DNA of 64,000 nucleotides, taken from assembly GCF_000189635.1 (NCBI RefSeq), contig NW_002476174.1, forward strand, positions 1-64,000, given 5' to 3'. Source of the DNA: Tetrahymena thermophila SB210. Taxonomy: Eukaryota; Ciliophora; Oligohymenophorea; Hymenostomatida; Tetrahymenidae. This document shows, in pieces, positions 61,801 through 64,000 of the stretch. The translations under genes were made by a program, and so were the position numbers. The notes below the pieces were generated by a model, which did no database searches, was not told the DNA's origin, and saw only the letters and a program-made list of their open reading frames with translations. The first letter of the stretch is position 1. Each line of letters opens with the position of its first letter.

Positions 61801-63955
61801 AACGAATGAAAATGAATAGCTAAAAGCTTAATTGTAAGGAGCTATCATAGATAGAAATTAAGATAAAATTTTGATAGCTCAATTACAATTAGATATTAAA
61901 GAAACGGAAGAAAAATATAGGGATTTAGAATAAAATGTAAATTTGATGAAAAAAAATAATGCTACCTTCAATGATATTAGAACAAAATAAATATACTCAG
62001 ATGAAGATGATGAGTCCCACAATGATTTATAAATACGTAAGAGTATAAATAATTTACCTCAAGAGTAAAGTAATATCAATGAATAAGAAAAAAATTTAGA
62101 TGATAGCATTGCCAACATTTAAAATAGCCTGAATGTCAATAAAAATAAAAAAATTCTCATATTGCAATAATTTGATAATGGGTTCAATGCTTTGATTGAC
62201 TTTTCATTTCATTGTCAAAATCATATTCTTAGTGTGGAAAAAAAGGGTGAACATCTCATAACAATAAATATTCACCAAGACATACTTTAAGTTTTTTACA
62301 CATCAAAAAATTTTTTCATTTTCTCAAAGATACTTCGTAGGTTTGCAGCTAATTTTTTGTAAAATAGCAATGGATAAATTGCTGAAGAGTTTATTTTTGA
62401 CGTGGATGAGATGACTTTTAAGTATGCACATAACTAAATAAAATATGAGAATTCTTATATTAAACATATGATTCAATAACTACCAGAATAAGTAATAAAA
62501 ATTTTCTCTGAATATTCATTCTTTAGCAATGAGGCGTCTGATTAAAAGCTAATTGAATTATCACAAAAAAAAATTACTGAATCTGAAGTGAAAGAAAAAA
62601 AAACAATTAGTTTTGGTGAAGCTATGGTTAATTGCGATCAACTTTAAGAAAAAGTACCAGTAAAATTTATTTACGATGTAAAAAAACAAGTGCTAAATAT
62701 TTAGCCAGCTAACCCTTAAATCTAAGGTATGAGAGTTTCTATTAAAAAAGAAGATACACAGCAATGGATTGTGCAAAATAAAGTAAATAAATAAATAAGA
62801 TTGAAACATTTTTGATACAAAAAATAAGTTATTTTTTTTTAATTTTTATAATTTCTAATAAAAAAGCTCATCTCCCTAGACAAATAAATAAGAGCTATTA
62901 AAATGGAGCATGTTAGATTCTTAAAATCAAGTATTAAGAGATATCATTTAGTCAATAGAGTATTCTCAACATACATAAGTTTGAGCCAATATGATCAGAA
63001 AGTTCACGGAATCCTTACCATATTCAAGGGAATTTAAAATTCATTTGTTTATATTAAAACTCTTCATAAAGAATAAAATTATAAAAGCTTTTATCAAATC
63101 TCAATGAATGATAAATCTTTTGAAAAACTGAAAGAAATATCAAAACAATATATCATTGATTAATGTTAATTTAACTATTCTAAAGGCATAATTTGGATGA
63201 AAAAGGATTTAGGTATTATCAATATCTATCCTAATTTAACAAATGTCATTCATACAGATTTAATCAAAATAACTCAAGAAGAAATATTTATAATCAGACA
63301 AAAAAAAGGTCTTAAAGATGAAAACTTTATTAGAGATGAATCTAGTGATACTCAATATGATACTATTTAAATTGTTGTTAAAATTGTTGATAATTAATTA
63401 ATTGTTTAACCTCTTTGGGATCTTCCAATAGCTCCTTTGCATAAAAAAGTTGAACCGACATAAAATGAAGAATAAATTAAGGAGTTATCAAAAATTTTAG
63501 TTCAAAAGGTAATTTTACTTATTAATTTAATTGGAAATTCATTAAAATAAATTAATAAAAAAAATAAGATAAAAGTAGATTACGATACATAAAAAAATTA
63601 ATTATGTTTGATTCTAAATGATCAAATAAATAATTCAGAGTGTTCGAAACAAAAACCAAGTAATATTTACAAATTAGATTGTTTGAATAAAACACTAAGA
63701 AAAACAAGAAATAATATAAATACTGCTCATTTAGCTTATATTGATGTTATCGAAGTGCCTGATCACACAGCAAAATCAACATGTAAACTCTAGATTCTGC
63801 TTAATACAAGAACAAATGAGTATCTAATTCGCTCATATCTCAAATAAGTGCATGAAATAAAGATACCAGCTCATAATCTATCTAAAGAGAAGCTTCTAAA
63901 TCTTTATTATGTAATAAATTAATTTTATTTTTACAAATTAAAGATTATTTTTTGA
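58812..63955 (+). CDS. Large TPR and coiled-coil protein (about 1,588 residues), partner of the divergent gene
   Basis: Exons 58812-59328, 59404-59734, 59860-62782, 62867-63508, 63569-63910 and 63944-63955 join in phase. Residues 1-150 are disordered and Ser/Gln/Lys-rich. Residues about 160-345 are TPR-type helices (FEEVIRALNEAAKEYLLNKD, LREALEMAKKAIFYSEQK, YNQALCEATLLNKKNAIALI). After an Asn/Ser-rich linker, a coiled coil runs from about 570 to 1000 (RFLSETVKSLQQDIEKLKRQ). A globular region follows (NALIDFSFHCQNHILSVEKK), then IRAIKMEHVRFLKSSIKRYH, which resembles an IQ segment, and a beta-rich tail. If the 62783-62866 intron is not used, the protein ends at 62815 (1,267 residues) and a separate gene could start at 62903. 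I prefer the joined form because the donor is good and the layout then matches the divergent gene. The last 33-nt intron keeps frame whether spliced or not. Function unknown. Confidence 0.7.
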
Positions 63956-64000
63956 TAATAGTTTTATTATGAATAAAACACAATTAAATATCTGAGAAAA

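Noticed and set aside
24255-63955. Idea that the mitochondrial or membrane-traffic genes form an operon-like functional cluster
   Set aside because: Genes are on both strands, separated by 0.5-2 kb spacers, each with its own start and stop; shared themes are expected by chance in a 64-kb window.

Overview
This is a stretch of ciliate nuclear DNA, most like an oligohymenophorean such as Tetrahymena. The sequence is very AT-rich. Every gene I could follow uses TGA as its only stop and reads TAA and TAG as glutamine, so a standard-code reading breaks all of these proteins into fragments. Genes carry short GT..AG introns, mostly 29-245 nt with one of 601 nt. I rebuilt exon chains by reading both strands by hand with the ciliate code and requiring the intron phases to match. 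No telomere repeat, rRNA, tRNA, CRISPR array or transposon was recognised.

Left part (1-11.5 kb): a degenerate 5' edge with a diverged repeat and a few exon-like pieces; a Q/N/P-rich protein of unknown function (minus); a small LYR-motif protein (minus); TAF7 of the TFIID complex (plus); and a small two-exon acidic protein (minus).

11.6-23.1 kb is one ten-exon gene for a protein of about 3,311 residues, with MORN repeats at the N terminus, long disordered linkers, a coiled coil of about 700 residues and an S/N/Q-rich tail.

24-38 kb holds a predicted mitochondrial protein (minus), a second MORN protein with an MGN start (minus), a COQ10 START-domain protein with an extra C-terminal part (plus), an intronless LRR-like protein (plus) and a twin CX3C small Tim chaperone (minus).

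38-51 kb holds an RMC1/Mic1 homologue with a large disordered insert (minus; Mon1-Ccz1/Rab7 pathway), a Sec14/CRAL-TRIO protein ending in Cys-Cys (minus), a casein kinase 1 (minus) and a p47/Shp1-type SEP-UBX cofactor of Cdc48 (minus).

51.6-64 kb holds two large genes placed head to head, about 1.1 kb apart. Each encodes a disordered N terminus, TPR-type helices, a long Q/E/K coiled coil and a similar unknown C-terminal region. They look like a divergent paralogous pair and are the most novel feature here.

Nothing indicates operons: each gene has its own spacer. Several genes share themes (mitochondrial: COQ10, small Tim, LYR protein, the 749-residue protein; membrane traffic: RMC1, Sec14-like, p47), but I do not claim they form one system.
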